From: Paenibacillus piscarius
Lineage (GTDB): Bacteria > Bacillota > Bacilli > Paenibacillales > Paenibacillaceae
Direction: 5' to 3'
NCBI RefSeq assembly: GCF_022234545.1
Contig: NZ_JAIEUI010000005.1
Location: 124,001 to 188,000 of the forward strand
DNA: 64,000 nucleotides
The translations under genes and the position numbers were made by a program. Below the pieces are notes generated by a model. The model was not told the origin of the DNA. It made no database searches and saw only the letters and a list, made by a program, of their open reading frames with translations. This document shows, piece by piece, positions 52,318-60,815 of the stretch. Each line of letters opens with the position of its first letter. Position 1 is the stretch's first letter.

Positions 52318-53340
52318 ATGACAGACTTATCTTTTACCTTATGGAATGATTTGGACCGGTTTGAACGGGGAGACTCCAATGTCCGCACGGGGAGTTATAA
52401 GGGCCGTCAAGCGGCGTATCTTGAACAAGCCGGTTCCGCCGTTTTTCTTAGTGAGGACATTACTTTTCCCTGCTATCGTCTTCAAGCTGAGGTTGCGATT
52501 CCGGGAGAAGTTGGCTTTGTAGGGCTTATATTCGGTGCTAAGGATGTAACTAATTATGAGCTGGTCTATTTGGCTCCAATCGAAATTCAATACGATCCCA
52601 TTATGAATGGCTCGATGACCTGGCAAATTTACAATGGCACTAAGTATCAGAAGCCGTTACCCAATATGACGGGGAAATGGGTGAATTTCGCCGTGGAGGT
52701 GCAGCCGGAAGGTGCAAGGGTCTATATGGGGGAAGAGACAGCTCCTCAACTAGTGATTCCTAATCTTCAGCACGGAGTTCCTGACGGAAAGATAGGGTTC
52801 TGGGGATTTGCTCCTTGTTACATACGCAATCTTACGGTCGAAGAAATTCAACCGGTCCCAATCCCGAAAATTGAAACTGATCTGAAGTGTCTGTCCGCAG
52901 ATACCGTTGTAACCGAATGGATGGTTTCCGCATCATCAGGGAGCGACTGGAGAACAGCTGTTGTAGAAGAGAATGGAGTCCTGAACCTCAATCGCTGCTT
53001 CACAGCGAAGCAAACAAACGTGGTGCAGGCAAAAAGTATCTTTCATATCCCGGAAGAGGCAGATAGTTATATAACACTTGGTTTCAGTGACCAAGTGCGT
53101 GTGTGGGTTAATGAAGAAGAAATCTACCAGGGAACCTGGTGTTGGAAGCCTCCTGTGAGTGATGGGCGTATCTATTCAGATTATGCCAGGGTGCCCGTTC
53201 AGTGGAGAGCCGGAGTGAACACCATTCGTGCTGAAGTGATGAACACAGAGCAGTTCGGCTGGGGACTCTGTGTACGGACAGGACTGTCCAACATGGAATA
53301 TATAACCGAAGAGGCTGAATCAATGAATGCTAATAGTTAA
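52318..53340 (+). CDS. Cytoplasmic protein with lectin-like beta-sandwich domains, function unknown
   Basis: The 340-residue protein has no signal peptide. Residues about 5-180 resemble a concanavalin-A/LamG or DUF1080-type sandwich (LQAEVAIPGEVGFVGLIFGAKD, YNGTKYQKPLPNMTGKWVNFAVEV, KIGFWGFAPCYIRNL, each in part). Residues about 195-330 resemble a galactose-binding-like fold (SDQVRVWVNEEEIYQGTW, WRAGVNTIRAEVMN). Acidic catalytic pairs of family-16 glycosidases were not seen. It may bind a carbohydrate inside the cell. ATG at 52318 has AGAGGAGG upstream. The call is by fold resemblance only. Confidence 0.55.
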   Translation: MTDLSFTLWNDLDRFERGDSNVRTGSYKGRQAAYLEQAGSAVFLSEDITFPCYRLQAEVAIPGEVGFVGLIFGAKDVTNYELVYLAPIEIQYDPIMNGSMTWQIYNGTKYQKPLPNMTGKWVNFAVEVQPEGARVYMGEETAPQLVIPNLQHGVPDGKIGFWGFAPCYIRNLTVEEIQPVPIPKIETDLKCLSADTVVTEWMVSASSGSDWRTAVVEENGVLNLNRCFTAKQTNVVQAKSIFHIPEEADSYITLGFSDQVRVWVNEEEIYQGTWCWKPPVSDGRIYSDYARVPVQWRAGVNTIRAEVMNTEQFGWGLCVRTGLSNMEYITEEAESMNANS

Positions 53341-53345
53341 GCAAT

Positions 53346-53381
53346 AACGGCTGCGCCATCCTTAGGGATGAGGCGGCCGTT
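53346..53381 (+). terminator. Hairpin after the lectin-fold gene
   Basis: AACGGC (53346-53351) pairs with GCCGTT (53376-53381) and a GCC/GGC-ATCC/GGAT inner stem. TTTC follows. Confidence 0.65.
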
Positions 53382-53439
53382 TCTATGAGTAAAGGCTCAT
53401 GCTTTGTACTCTTGTTAAAAACGGGCAATCTGCGCCAAA

Positions 53440-53473
53440 AAAACAGCGTATAACATAAATTATACGCTGTTTT
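53440..53473. terminator. Second strong hairpin in the same gap
   Basis: AAAACAGCGTATA (53440-53452) pairs with TATACGCTGTTTT (53461-53473). It is symmetrical and flanked by A and T runs. A 14-nt perfect palindrome AATAATATATTATT follows at 53540-53553. The rest of 53341-53655 shows nothing else except a weak -10 TATACT at about 53622. Confidence 0.75.
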
Positions 53474-53655
53474 ACTTCAGATCGATTTTTATATCATTTC
53501 TCGCACTAGTTGTCGCCTCAAATAGAGTGAATTTCATAGAATAATATATTATTAATGGGATTTACAACCATAAATTGCGTTCACCGTTTCTTTCTCCTCT
53601 TAAGAGTCTCGAACCCGTGCTATACTATTGAAAAAAGTATGCTGGAGGGAATCCA

Positions 53656-54876
53656 TTGATACATAGCAGCAAGCAGCATAAATGGAGATCAGACAAGCTG
53701 GCGCATCTGGGATCTTCGATCTTCGCCGAGGTGGCCGCCTGGAAGGCTGAGGCCCGGCAATCGGGACTGGGCATCATCGATCTTGGCATTGGCAGCCCTG
53801 ACCGGGCGCCTCTGCCTGAGATTCGTCAGGCTTTAAGTGATGCAGTTCTGCGGGAGGATAGCTACGCTTATCCGTCATCTGAGGGAAGCATCTCATTTCG
53901 GAATCAGGCGGCGAGTTGGATGCAGTGGCGGTTCGGGGTTGAGGTTGATCCAGAGAAGGAGATCGTGTCATTAATGGGCTCGCAGGATGGACTGGCTCAC
54001 CTGGCCCTGGCCGTCTGCAATCCCGGCGATCTGGCGATTGTGCCGGACCCCGGCTATCCCATCTATTCAGGTGCGCTGGCGTTAGCAGGGGTCAGAGCCT
54101 GGCCGCTGCCGCTTCTGGAGGAGAATGCGTTCCGTCCTGATCTGGAGAGTATTCCCGACGAGGTCTGGCGCGAAGCTTCTTTTATACTGCTCAGTTTTCC
54201 GGGCAATCCGATTTCGGTTACGGTGGATCTGGCTTACATGGAGCGGCTCGTGGAGCTTGCCCGTAAGTGGGAGGTGCTGGTCGTGCATGACCTGGCGTAT
54301 TCAGAGATGGGCTTTGAGGGTTACCGGCCGATCAGCATTTTGCAGGTACCCGGAGCACGGGACACTGCCGTTGAATTTCATTCCTTCTCCAAAAGCTTCA
54401 ACATGGCCGGCTGCCGCATCGGCTTCATGACGGGGAATGCTGAGGCAGTGGGAGCATTGCATGAGTTGAAGAGCAACGTGGATTATGGCGTGTTCGAGCC
54501 GGTTCAGGAAGCGGCGGTTGCAGCGCTGGAGCAGGCGATGGCCTCCGGGCCAGACCAAGGCGTGGCTGTGCTGTATGAGCGGCGGCGGAATCTTGTGGTT
54601 GAAGCGCTGCGTCGGGAAGGGTGGACGGTGCCTTCGCCGGAAGCGACTATGTTTATTTGGGCAAGGCTGCCGGACGCCTACGGGGTTAAAGGAGAAGCCG
54701 GAAGATCACGCCGTTTCGCTCATGATCTGCTGTTGAGAACCGGGGTAGCGGTGATTCCCGGAGATGCTTTTGGCAGCCAGGGGGAAGGGGATGTGCGGAT
54801 TGCGCTGGTAGAGGAGGAAGAACGGCTCCTGGAGGCTGCACAGAGAATTGGGGAGTTTCTGCGTACAGTCGGGTGA
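53656..54876 (+). CDS. PLP-dependent aminotransferase, class I/II (DAP/MalY-PatB-like subgroup not resolved)
   Basis: The 406-residue enzyme has the PLP lysine in SFSKSFNMAGCRIGFM, the phosphate-binding SFPGNPISVT, the VPDPGYPIYSGAL block and FIWARLPDAYG. The opening MIHSSKQHKWRSDKLAHLGSSIF and IDLGIGSPDRAPLPEI resembles LL-diaminopimelate aminotransferase-like (DapL/PatA group) proteins. The start is TTG at 53656 with GGAGGG 7 nt upstream. The 21-nt box copy 4 begins 11 nt after the stop. Substrate unknown. Confidence 0.9.
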   Translation: MIHSSKQHKWRSDKLAHLGSSIFAEVAAWKAEARQSGLGIIDLGIGSPDRAPLPEIRQALSDAVLREDSYAYPSSEGSISFRNQAASWMQWRFGVEVDPEKEIVSLMGSQDGLAHLALAVCNPGDLAIVPDPGYPIYSGALALAGVRAWPLPLLEENAFRPDLESIPDEVWREASFILLSFPGNPISVTVDLAYMERLVELARKWEVLVVHDLAYSEMGFEGYRPISILQVPGARDTAVEFHSFSKSFNMAGCRIGFMTGNAEAVGALHELKSNVDYGVFEPVQEAAVAALEQAMASGPDQGVAVLYERRRNLVVEALRREGWTVPSPEATMFIWARLPDAYGVKGEAGRSRRFAHDLLLRTGVAVIPGDAFGSQGEGDVRIALVEEEERLLEAAQRIGEFLRTVG

Positions 54877-54886
54877 AACGAAGTGA

Positions 54887-54907
54887 CATAACCAATATTA
54901 TGTTAAC
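54887..54907 (+). repeat. 21-nt near-palindromic box, copy 4
   Basis: CATAACCAATATTATG followed by TTAAC. Two bases in the left half differ from copy 2. It starts 11 nt after the aminotransferase stop. No AAACCCC hairpin follows at 51 nt. Confidence 0.55.
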
Positions 54908-54975
54908 TCATGTAATTCGCTTGTCACAATTCAGGGTAATAAGGACCAACTACAATTATTCAGGAGGGTGACCTT

Positions 54976-55332
54976 ATGGGATTCAACATTGGAGGATTAG
55001 GCGATAAAATACAAGGAGTGGTCGGTTCCCTCAAAGATGGGCGGGCCGTAGAGCTGCTGCAAAAGTTACCGCTGGACAAGCTGCCGCTTGATCAACTGCT
55101 GCAGAAGCTGCCGCTCGATCAGTTGCTGTCGAATCCTTTTCTGCAAAAGTTCACTCCGTTCGAGTCCTTGAAGGATCTGCTGCAAAAAGGGGGCTTCGCT
55201 GCCGGCTCCGCAGAGGAGATGAAGTCGCTCCCGCCGGGTCAGCTGGATGAGCATGTAGCGAAGACCACTTCCTTCGGTTCACTGAAGGATATGCTGATCA
55301 AGGCGGTGGAGTTCTACTCTCAGCGGAAATAG
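54976..55332 (+). CDS. Small Leu-rich repeat protein, function unknown
   Basis: The 118-residue protein contains a run of short repeats based on K-L-P-L-D-(K/Q)-L(L), at residues about 33-58, followed by FTPFESLKDLLQKGGF and a related SFGSLKDMLIKA block near the end. It looks like amphipathic helices formed from an internally duplicated segment. No signal peptide. ATG at 54976 has AGGAGGGTGA upstream, one of the better ribosome binding sites in this stretch, and a strong terminator follows. I do not recognise the family. Confidence 0.75.
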   Translation: MGFNIGGLGDKIQGVVGSLKDGRAVELLQKLPLDKLPLDQLLQKLPLDQLLSNPFLQKFTPFESLKDLLQKGGFAAGSAEEMKSLPPGQLDEHVAKTTSFGSLKDMLIKAVEFYSQRK

Positions 55333-55363
55333 AGGATATATCGGCAAGCAGCTATACACTTAA

Positions 55364-55402
55364 AGAAGCCCGCAGCGGAATACTATACCGCTGCGGGCTT
55401 CT
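55364..55402. terminator. Strong bidirectional terminator
   Basis: AGAAGCCCGCAGCGG (55364-55378) pairs perfectly with CCGCTGCGGGCTTCT (55388-55402), loop of 9 nt. It separates the repeat protein from the convergent alpha/beta hydrolase gene. Confidence 0.92.
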
Positions 55403-55420
55403 TTACTATGTCGCAGGAGA

Positions 55421-56371
55421 TTATTGCTTCAGCCAAGCGGTGGCCAGCAGCAATGCTCCTTTGTTGGCGTTAGTATCTGCTAAGGCATTCAGCATCACGA
55501 AGTCGTGGATGATGCCCTGGAACCGCACGGCTGTGACAGGGACTCCGGCTTCTCGGAGCTTGTCTGCATAGGCCTCGCCTTCATCCCTGAGCACATCGGC
55601 TTCACCGGTAATGATCAGGGCTTCCGGCAGACCGCTAAGCTGGTCCAGGCTGGCCCGCAGCGGAGAGGCGGTAATCTGTGCACGCTCGTCAGGATCAGTG
55701 GTATATTGATCCCAGAACCATTTCATCCCCTCGCGCTGGAGGAAATAGCCTTCTGCGAACCGATGATATGATTCTGTATCGAAGGAAGCGTCAGTTACCG
55801 GATAGAACAGCAATTGCTTGGAGATAGCCGGACCGCCGCGTTCTTTGGCCATGAGGGTGATGGCAGCCGTCATGTTGCCGCCGACACTGTCTCCGGCTAC
55901 ACTCAATTGGGAGGCATCAAGTCCATAGGTGGAGCCTTCCGCAGCGATCCATTCCAGGACGGCGTAGATTTCTTCAATAGCGGTAGGGTATTTAGCTTCC
56001 GGGGACAGGCTGTATTCCGGGAATACCACGGCAGCGCCCGTTCCAACAGTCAGCTCGCGGATGAGCCGGTCATGGGTGTGGCTGTTGCCGAAGACCCAGC
56101 CTGCACCATGAATGTATAGAATGACCGGCAGGGTAGTATCGGAAGTGCCGACTGGACGGACAATCCGAACCTTCACTTCACCGCCTGGACCACCCGCAAT
56201 AGTCAGATCCTGCAGATCTGCTTCGGGCTTGTCGATATAGCCAGCCTGAACGGTATTTACTGTTTCACGGCCTTTTTCCGGGCCCAGATCGGGCAGAAAG
56301 GGAGGCTTTGCGTTATCGTCAGCGAATTTCTGCGCTGCTGGTTCGAGAATAATTTTTTTATTTTCAGGCAT
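55421..56371 (-). CDS. Alpha/beta hydrolase, hormone-sensitive-lipase type
   Basis: The 316-residue enzyme has the HSL-family oxyanion block YIHGAGWVFGN, nucleophile Ser in SVAGDSVGGNMTA (GDSVGG), and the Asp and His of the triad in ITGEADVLRDEG and GIIHDFVMLN. These give a serine esterase of small acyl or carboxyl esters acting in the cytoplasm. No signal peptide. ATG at 56371 follows AAGGAG by 10 nt. Substrate unknown. Confidence 0.93.
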   Translation of the reverse strand: MPENKKIILEPAAQKFADDNAKPPFLPDLGPEKGRETVNTVQAGYIDKPEADLQDLTIAGGPGGEVKVRIVRPVGTSDTTLPVILYIHGAGWVFGNSHTHDRLIRELTVGTGAAVVFPEYSLSPEAKYPTAIEEIYAVLEWIAAEGSTYGLDASQLSVAGDSVGGNMTAAITLMAKERGGPAISKQLLFYPVTDASFDTESYHRFAEGYFLQREGMKWFWDQYTTDPDERAQITASPLRASLDQLSGLPEALIITGEADVLRDEGEAYADKLREAGVPVTAVRFQGIIHDFVMLNALADTNANKGALLLATAWLKQ

Positions 56372-56511
56372 AGATCACACACTCCTTCTTCGATCTGATT
56401 GAGGTCAAGCCCTCCTTCATCCATAACCTGCCTGTAATTATCTGAAACGCAAATCGAACGGATTGCCGGGGTCAAAGTGTATATCTAATAAAGCGATAAG
56501 GGGGAGAGCGA

Positions 56512-57048
56512 GTGAAGCAATACCCCATCACAGAGCAACAGGCCCAAGAGATGTTTGAAGCCCACTCTTCCTACATTTATGGCATTGTGCTTATGATGAC
56601 CAAGCAGCGGGCGCTGGCAGATGATATCACCCAGGAGACTTTTTTGCGTGCTTTTGCCAAATACCATTTGTATGATCCCTCCAGGCCTCTGCGGCCATGG
56701 CTCTACCGGATTACCGTCAATATTACCCGCAATCAGCTGCGCAGGTTCACCTGGATGAGGTTGGTTGCCGGAGTCCCGGAGGAGGGAGCAGAGTATTCGG
56801 CAGAGAGCCTTGCTGTGCATAGTGAGAATCAGCTGGAGCTGTGGAATGCGGTCAGTAACCTGTCAGCTAAGCTTCGGGAAGTAATTACGCTGCACTATTA
56901 TGCCGGATTGTCATTGCCTGAGACCGCTGAGGTGTTGAGTATTCCGCTGGGAACTTGCAAGTCCAGGCTTCATGCAGCACTGAATAAGCTAAGAGAGTGC
57001 GGCGAGCTTGACCCGGGTCTGCTGATGATGAAGGAGGGAATCCAGTGA
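56512..57048 (+). CDS. ECF-type RNA polymerase sigma factor
   Basis: The 178-residue protein has region 2 (about 10-80) with SYIYGIVLMMTKQRALADDITQETFLRAF in part, the DD(I/V)TQETF core of ECF factors, and region 4 (about 115-165) with NLSAKLREVITLHYYAGLSLPETAEVL and GTCKSRLHAAL. It would direct RNA polymerase to stress promoters while being held by the partner below. GTG at 56512 has AAGGGGGAG upstream. The partner gene starts within the stop codon (GTGA overlap). Confidence 0.95.
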   Translation: MKQYPITEQQAQEMFEAHSSYIYGIVLMMTKQRALADDITQETFLRAFAKYHLYDPSRPLRPWLYRITVNITRNQLRRFTWMRLVAGVPEEGAEYSAESLAVHSENQLELWNAVSNLSAKLREVITLHYYAGLSLPETAEVLSIPLGTCKSRLHAALNKLRECGELDPGLLMMKEGIQ

Positions 57049-58409
57049 CGACAGCTAAGGACAGGCTGAATGCAGAATCCGGCGGATTAATTGAACAATT
57101 ACAGAAAGAAACTGAACACATGATACACAGTATGCCTTCTTCCGTTCATTTTGATGAATTGTGGAGACTACATACTGAAGGGAATGCGGAAGGGAGGAGA
57201 GATCGACGCCGGTTGTCACCGTTTAAAAAGTGGATCATCGTAGCCACAGCTGTGCTGGCTGTTACGGCCGGATCAATTACGGGGATCGGATTCGTCTCCC
57301 CCCAGATAGCAGAGGCGCTGCGAGTCATTCCATTCTTCGATTATTTGTATGCGAAAGATGTGTACACGGCGAACTTCAAAGTCATTGAGCAGAAGCAGCT
57401 TAGCAGCCCTGTGGGGCTTGAGGCCAGAGACCAGGGTATAACTTTTGAAATGGCAGAGGTGTATTATGACGGGATTCAGCTGGTGCTAAATTACGAGGTA
57501 ACTTATCCGGAATCGTCACCGCCGATTACAGAACAGGACGCGGAAGTCTACTATGACCTCCAGCTGAGGGATCATGAACCGCAGTCGATTTCCACACACG
57601 ATTTCACGATTACAGGAGACCATACCTTTGTAGGCACCACACGGCAATCTTTCGGCGATAAGGACCTGCCTAGTCAGTTGACGCTGGATATGACCATTGA
57701 TGCTATCGGAGCTACCAAAGGAAATTGGGATCTCACCATCCCGCTGGATGCAAGCAAGAGTAAAGCGCTGACCTCCACAGTGTATCCGAAGGATCTGAAT
57801 TTCACTTACAGGAAGTCACTATATACGCTGGAGAAGCTGATCCTTGGCCCGGTCAATACACAGGTGATTGTGCGGAATCTGTATCCCCGTGAGAAGCTGA
57901 ACGTGCTGCTCGAAGATGACAAAGGCACCTTGTATACAGATCAGGGCGGAGGGGCCACCAATGACTACTATTATTTCAACTTCACACCGCTGACAGCGCT
58001 CAATCCAGAGCCTGCCTATGTGACCCTGATCGTTACTGAATCCCTGGAAAATGGAGAAGTGAAGCGGGCGGTGGACCGTCAGCACCTGAATGGAGCGTTC
58101 CCTATAACGCTTCAGGGCGTTGAAGGAGGCACGGTGAAGGTGACTTCCGTTGATTATGAGGAGAAGCAGACCGTTGTGTACTATGAAGCCAGTCAGGTCA
58201 TGAGCCAGATAACCCCGTTAAGATTGGAGGAGAAAGAGGGGCAGACGATCTTACCCAATGGACAGCCGGTGCGCATTAGCCGGGATCAATTAGCCTTTAA
58301 GCTGATTTTTCCGCCAGTGCAGCCATCCGACCGGCTCAAGATTGTGGCTAATTCCTTCTCATATTCAAAGGATACACAGCAGTTCCGTCTCCGCATCCCG
58401 CTTCAGTGA
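57045..58409 (+). CDS. DUF4179-type membrane protein, probable anti-sigma factor
   Basis: The 454-residue product has an N-terminal cytoplasmic segment (about 1-60), one membrane helix at about 62-82 (WIIVATAVLAVTAGSITGIGF in part) and a large extracytoplasmic DUF4179-like beta-rich domain. This is the common layout of Firmicute anti-sigma partners of ECF sigma factors. GTG at 57045 overlaps the sigma factor stop by 4 nt, which points to coupled translation. A classic zinc-binding anti-sigma motif HxxxCxxC was not seen. Confidence 0.8.
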   Translation: MTTAKDRLNAESGGLIEQLQKETEHMIHSMPSSVHFDELWRLHTEGNAEGRRDRRRLSPFKKWIIVATAVLAVTAGSITGIGFVSPQIAEALRVIPFFDYLYAKDVYTANFKVIEQKQLSSPVGLEARDQGITFEMAEVYYDGIQLVLNYEVTYPESSPPITEQDAEVYYDLQLRDHEPQSISTHDFTITGDHTFVGTTRQSFGDKDLPSQLTLDMTIDAIGATKGNWDLTIPLDASKSKALTSTVYPKDLNFTYRKSLYTLEKLILGPVNTQVIVRNLYPREKLNVLLEDDKGTLYTDQGGGATNDYYYFNFTPLTALNPEPAYVTLIVTESLENGEVKRAVDRQHLNGAFPITLQGVEGGTVKVTSVDYEEKQTVVYYEASQVMSQITPLRLEEKEGQTILPNGQPVRISRDQLAFKLIFPPVQPSDRLKIVANSFSYSKDTQQFRLRIPLQ

Positions 58410-58423
58410 AACAAATAACTGTT

Positions 58424-58462
58424 AATAGGCCGAACCCTCCTGAATGGACGGATCGGCCTATT
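58424..58462. terminator. Hairpin terminator after the sigma operon
   Basis: AATAGGCCGA (58424-58433) pairs with TCGGCCTATT (58453-58462), TTC follows on the plus strand. It lies between convergent genes. Confidence 0.8.
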
Positions 58463-58480
58463 TCGTGGTTAATAGTGAAA

Positions 58481-59767
58481 TTACTGTTCGATTATTCCCT
58501 GGCTTTTCGCCCCAACCCTCAAATAGAACACCCCGGCGAAGATTAATGTAATCACCAGCGGATACAGAATCGCCCAGCCGGTGAACGGAAATACGCATAC
58601 CGTGGCGGCAAAAGAAATCCAGCTGATCGTAACGCCCCTGCGGCTGTCACGCAGCAAGCGGATACCGGCCGCGCAGCCGCCGATGTACGTGAGGATGAAG
58701 GTGGCGTTGGGGAAGGTGATTAGCGTGGTGATGGAGACCAGGCCGCTTCCATAAAGTGATAACACCAGAGTAAAGCATACGGTCAGGAAGCTGATCGCTC
58801 CGACAGGGGTCTGGTAACGCGCGGACAGGCGGCCCATCCATTTCGGTGCTTCCCCCTGACGGGCCAGGGCGTAGGCTACCCGCGAGGCAGCGCCGGCATA
58901 GGCAATAATTGTGGCTGTACAGATGAACAGCCCCGTCAGTCCGGCAATGAAGCCGCCCCATGCGCCCAGTGGCCGGCTGATGATCCAGAGCAGCGAAGCA
59001 TCAGCCCCGCCGTGCAGGTAGCTCTGGGTGCCGACCGTAGCAAGTGCCGAGAGGAAATAGAGAATGCCGACAATGACAGCGGCGATGCTCACGCCCTTGA
59101 CTGCGGCGCGCTGCGGGTCCTTGAATTCTTCAGATAGATGCGAGACGGCTTCCCATCCGATGAAGCACCAGAAGAGAATCGCAGCTGCCTGACCGACACT
59201 CACCCAGCCGTGAGGGGCAAATGGGGTAAAGTTAACACGTTCCATATTAGGCAGTGCTGCAGCAAAAGAAAAGACCAGAACCGCAACAATAGCAATCACT
59301 ACTGCGATCTGCACCTTGCCGGCAACCTTCATGCCCAGCCAGTTGGTGACCAGTCCAATGACCAGCATACCGGAAGCGAGGGCGATTCTTGCCGGATTGG
59401 CCCAGCCCATAGCTGCGGTCATGTATCCGGCTCCGGTAAGGGCGGCCACAGGTGCGCCGACCGGAACGGACATCAGGAAGAACCAGCCGACCAGGGCCCC
59501 GGCCTTGGGGCCGAAGGCCAGTGTGACGAAATGGGATACCCCGCCGGCATTCGGGAATCTCGCAGAGAGCAGCCCCATCGAGAGGGCGAGCGGAAGAATC
59601 AGCAGGGACATGAGGCCCCAGGCCAGCAGGGAGGCCGGGCCGGCCATTTCAGCCGCCAGGCCAGGGACAATTAACACACCTGAACCAAGTACGGCTCCGA
59701 TATATAAGGCTATGGCCTGTGTCATTCCGATATTGCGCTGTAATGAGGGTTTGTCTGTCATATCCAT
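58481..59767 (-). CDS. APC-superfamily amino acid permease (YjeH-like)
   Basis: The 428-residue transporter has about 12 hydrophobic segments and the APC opening IGMTQAIALYIGAVLGSGVLIVPGLAAEMAGPAS (in part: IGAVLGSGVLIVPG), where the unwound helix-1 segment is GSGVLI. The gene is divergent from a LysR regulator 112 nt away. The resemblance to YjeH suggests export of neutral branched or methionine-like amino acids, but the direction cannot be decided from sequence. The ATG at 59767 and a second ATG at 59761 are both possible; the first is adopted. Confidence 0.9.
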   Translation of the reverse strand: MDMTDKPSLQRNIGMTQAIALYIGAVLGSGVLIVPGLAAEMAGPASLLAWGLMSLLILPLALSMGLLSARFPNAGGVSHFVTLAFGPKAGALVGWFFLMSVPVGAPVAALTGAGYMTAAMGWANPARIALASGMLVIGLVTNWLGMKVAGKVQIAVVIAIVAVLVFSFAAALPNMERVNFTPFAPHGWVSVGQAAAILFWCFIGWEAVSHLSEEFKDPQRAAVKGVSIAAVIVGILYFLSALATVGTQSYLHGGADASLLWIISRPLGAWGGFIAGLTGLFICTATIIAYAGAASRVAYALARQGEAPKWMGRLSARYQTPVGAISFLTVCFTLVLSLYGSGLVSITTLITFPNATFILTYIGGCAAGIRLLRDSRRGVTISWISFAATVCVFPFTGWAILYPLVITLIFAGVFYLRVGAKSQGIIEQ

Positions 59768-59879
59768 ATTCCTGCTTTCCTTGTATTTGATCCTAGAGTA
59801 TCAGATAATAGATCCATTGGAAAAACGGAATTATTCTATGGTATCCATCTGCTAAACCGATGGATGGAAGGAGGCCGAC

Positions 59880-60815
59880 TTGGAGTCTAAGCATTTGTTC
59901 ACCTTTCTGGTCGTCGTCGAGACCGGCAGCTTCACCCGTGCCGCCCAGAGGCTCGATTACGCCCAATCCAGTATTACAGCCCAGATCCAGGCGCTTGAAG
60001 CAGAGCTGGCCCAGCCGCTGTTCGACCGGATCGGTAAAAAAATCATTCTGACCGATGCCGGACGCCGCCTGCTGCCGTATGCCCAGGAGATTCAGAGCAT
60101 CCATTCCATGGCGGAGAAGGCGCTCCGGTCCGAGACGGAGATCGCCGGCTCGCTGCGGATTGGCGCACCGGAATCACTGGCAGCCTTCCGTCTTCCCGGC
60201 ATCATCAAGGACTTCCGCAGCCGTTATCCGCAGGTGCAGATCACACTGAAGCCGGGGGCCTGCTGGGAGCTGACCGAATTCGTACGTTCCGGGGAGCTGG
60301 ATCTTGCGTTTCTGCTTCAGCCGGAGACCGAGTATAAGGATCTGTACTCGACCACACTGATCCATGAAGCAATGGCACTGGTGGCACCGCTGGATCACCC
60401 GCTGCGGGTGCTGGCAGAGGTAACACCGCTGGATCTTAAGAATGTAACGATACTGCATACGGAGAGCGGCTGCACCTACCGCACCTTGTTTGAACGCCAT
60501 CTGAACAGCCATGGTGTATTTCCTGATCCCAATCTGGAGTTCTGGAGCATTGAGGCCATCAAGCAGTGTGTCATGGCGGGGCTCGGCATCTCCTTCCTGC
60601 CGCTGATTACAGCCCGGCGGGAGCTGGCGGAAGGCAAGCTGGCCCTCCTGAACTGGGATGATCAGTCACAGCGGGTGGCGACCCAGGTCGTCTACCATAA
60701 CAAGAAGTGGCAATCGCCTGCGCTTAGCGAGTTCCTTAGAACGATAGAACAGCATGCTGCTATATGGAGAACGGCAGACTTAAGTGAACCTGAGGGGGAT
60801 ACGGAGGATGAATGA
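59880..60815 (+). CDS. LysR-family transcriptional regulator
   Basis: The 311-residue protein has the LysR HTH (residues about 3-60: FLVVVETGSFTRAAQRLDYAQSSITAQIQALEAELAQPLFDR, in part) and the substrate-binding effector domain with LRIGAPESLAAFRLP and the GLGISFLPLI block. The start is TTG at 59880 with AAGGAGG 5-6 nt upstream. It is divergent from the APC permease gene, its likely target. The stop overlaps the start of the recombinase gene by 8 nt. Confidence 0.94.
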   Translation: MESKHLFTFLVVVETGSFTRAAQRLDYAQSSITAQIQALEAELAQPLFDRIGKKIILTDAGRRLLPYAQEIQSIHSMAEKALRSETEIAGSLRIGAPESLAAFRLPGIIKDFRSRYPQVQITLKPGACWELTEFVRSGELDLAFLLQPETEYKDLYSTTLIHEAMALVAPLDHPLRVLAEVTPLDLKNVTILHTESGCTYRTLFERHLNSHGVFPDPNLEFWSIEAIKQCVMAGLGISFLPLITARRELAEGKLALLNWDDQSQRVATQVVYHNKKWQSPALSEFLRTIEQHAAIWRTADLSEPEGDTEDE

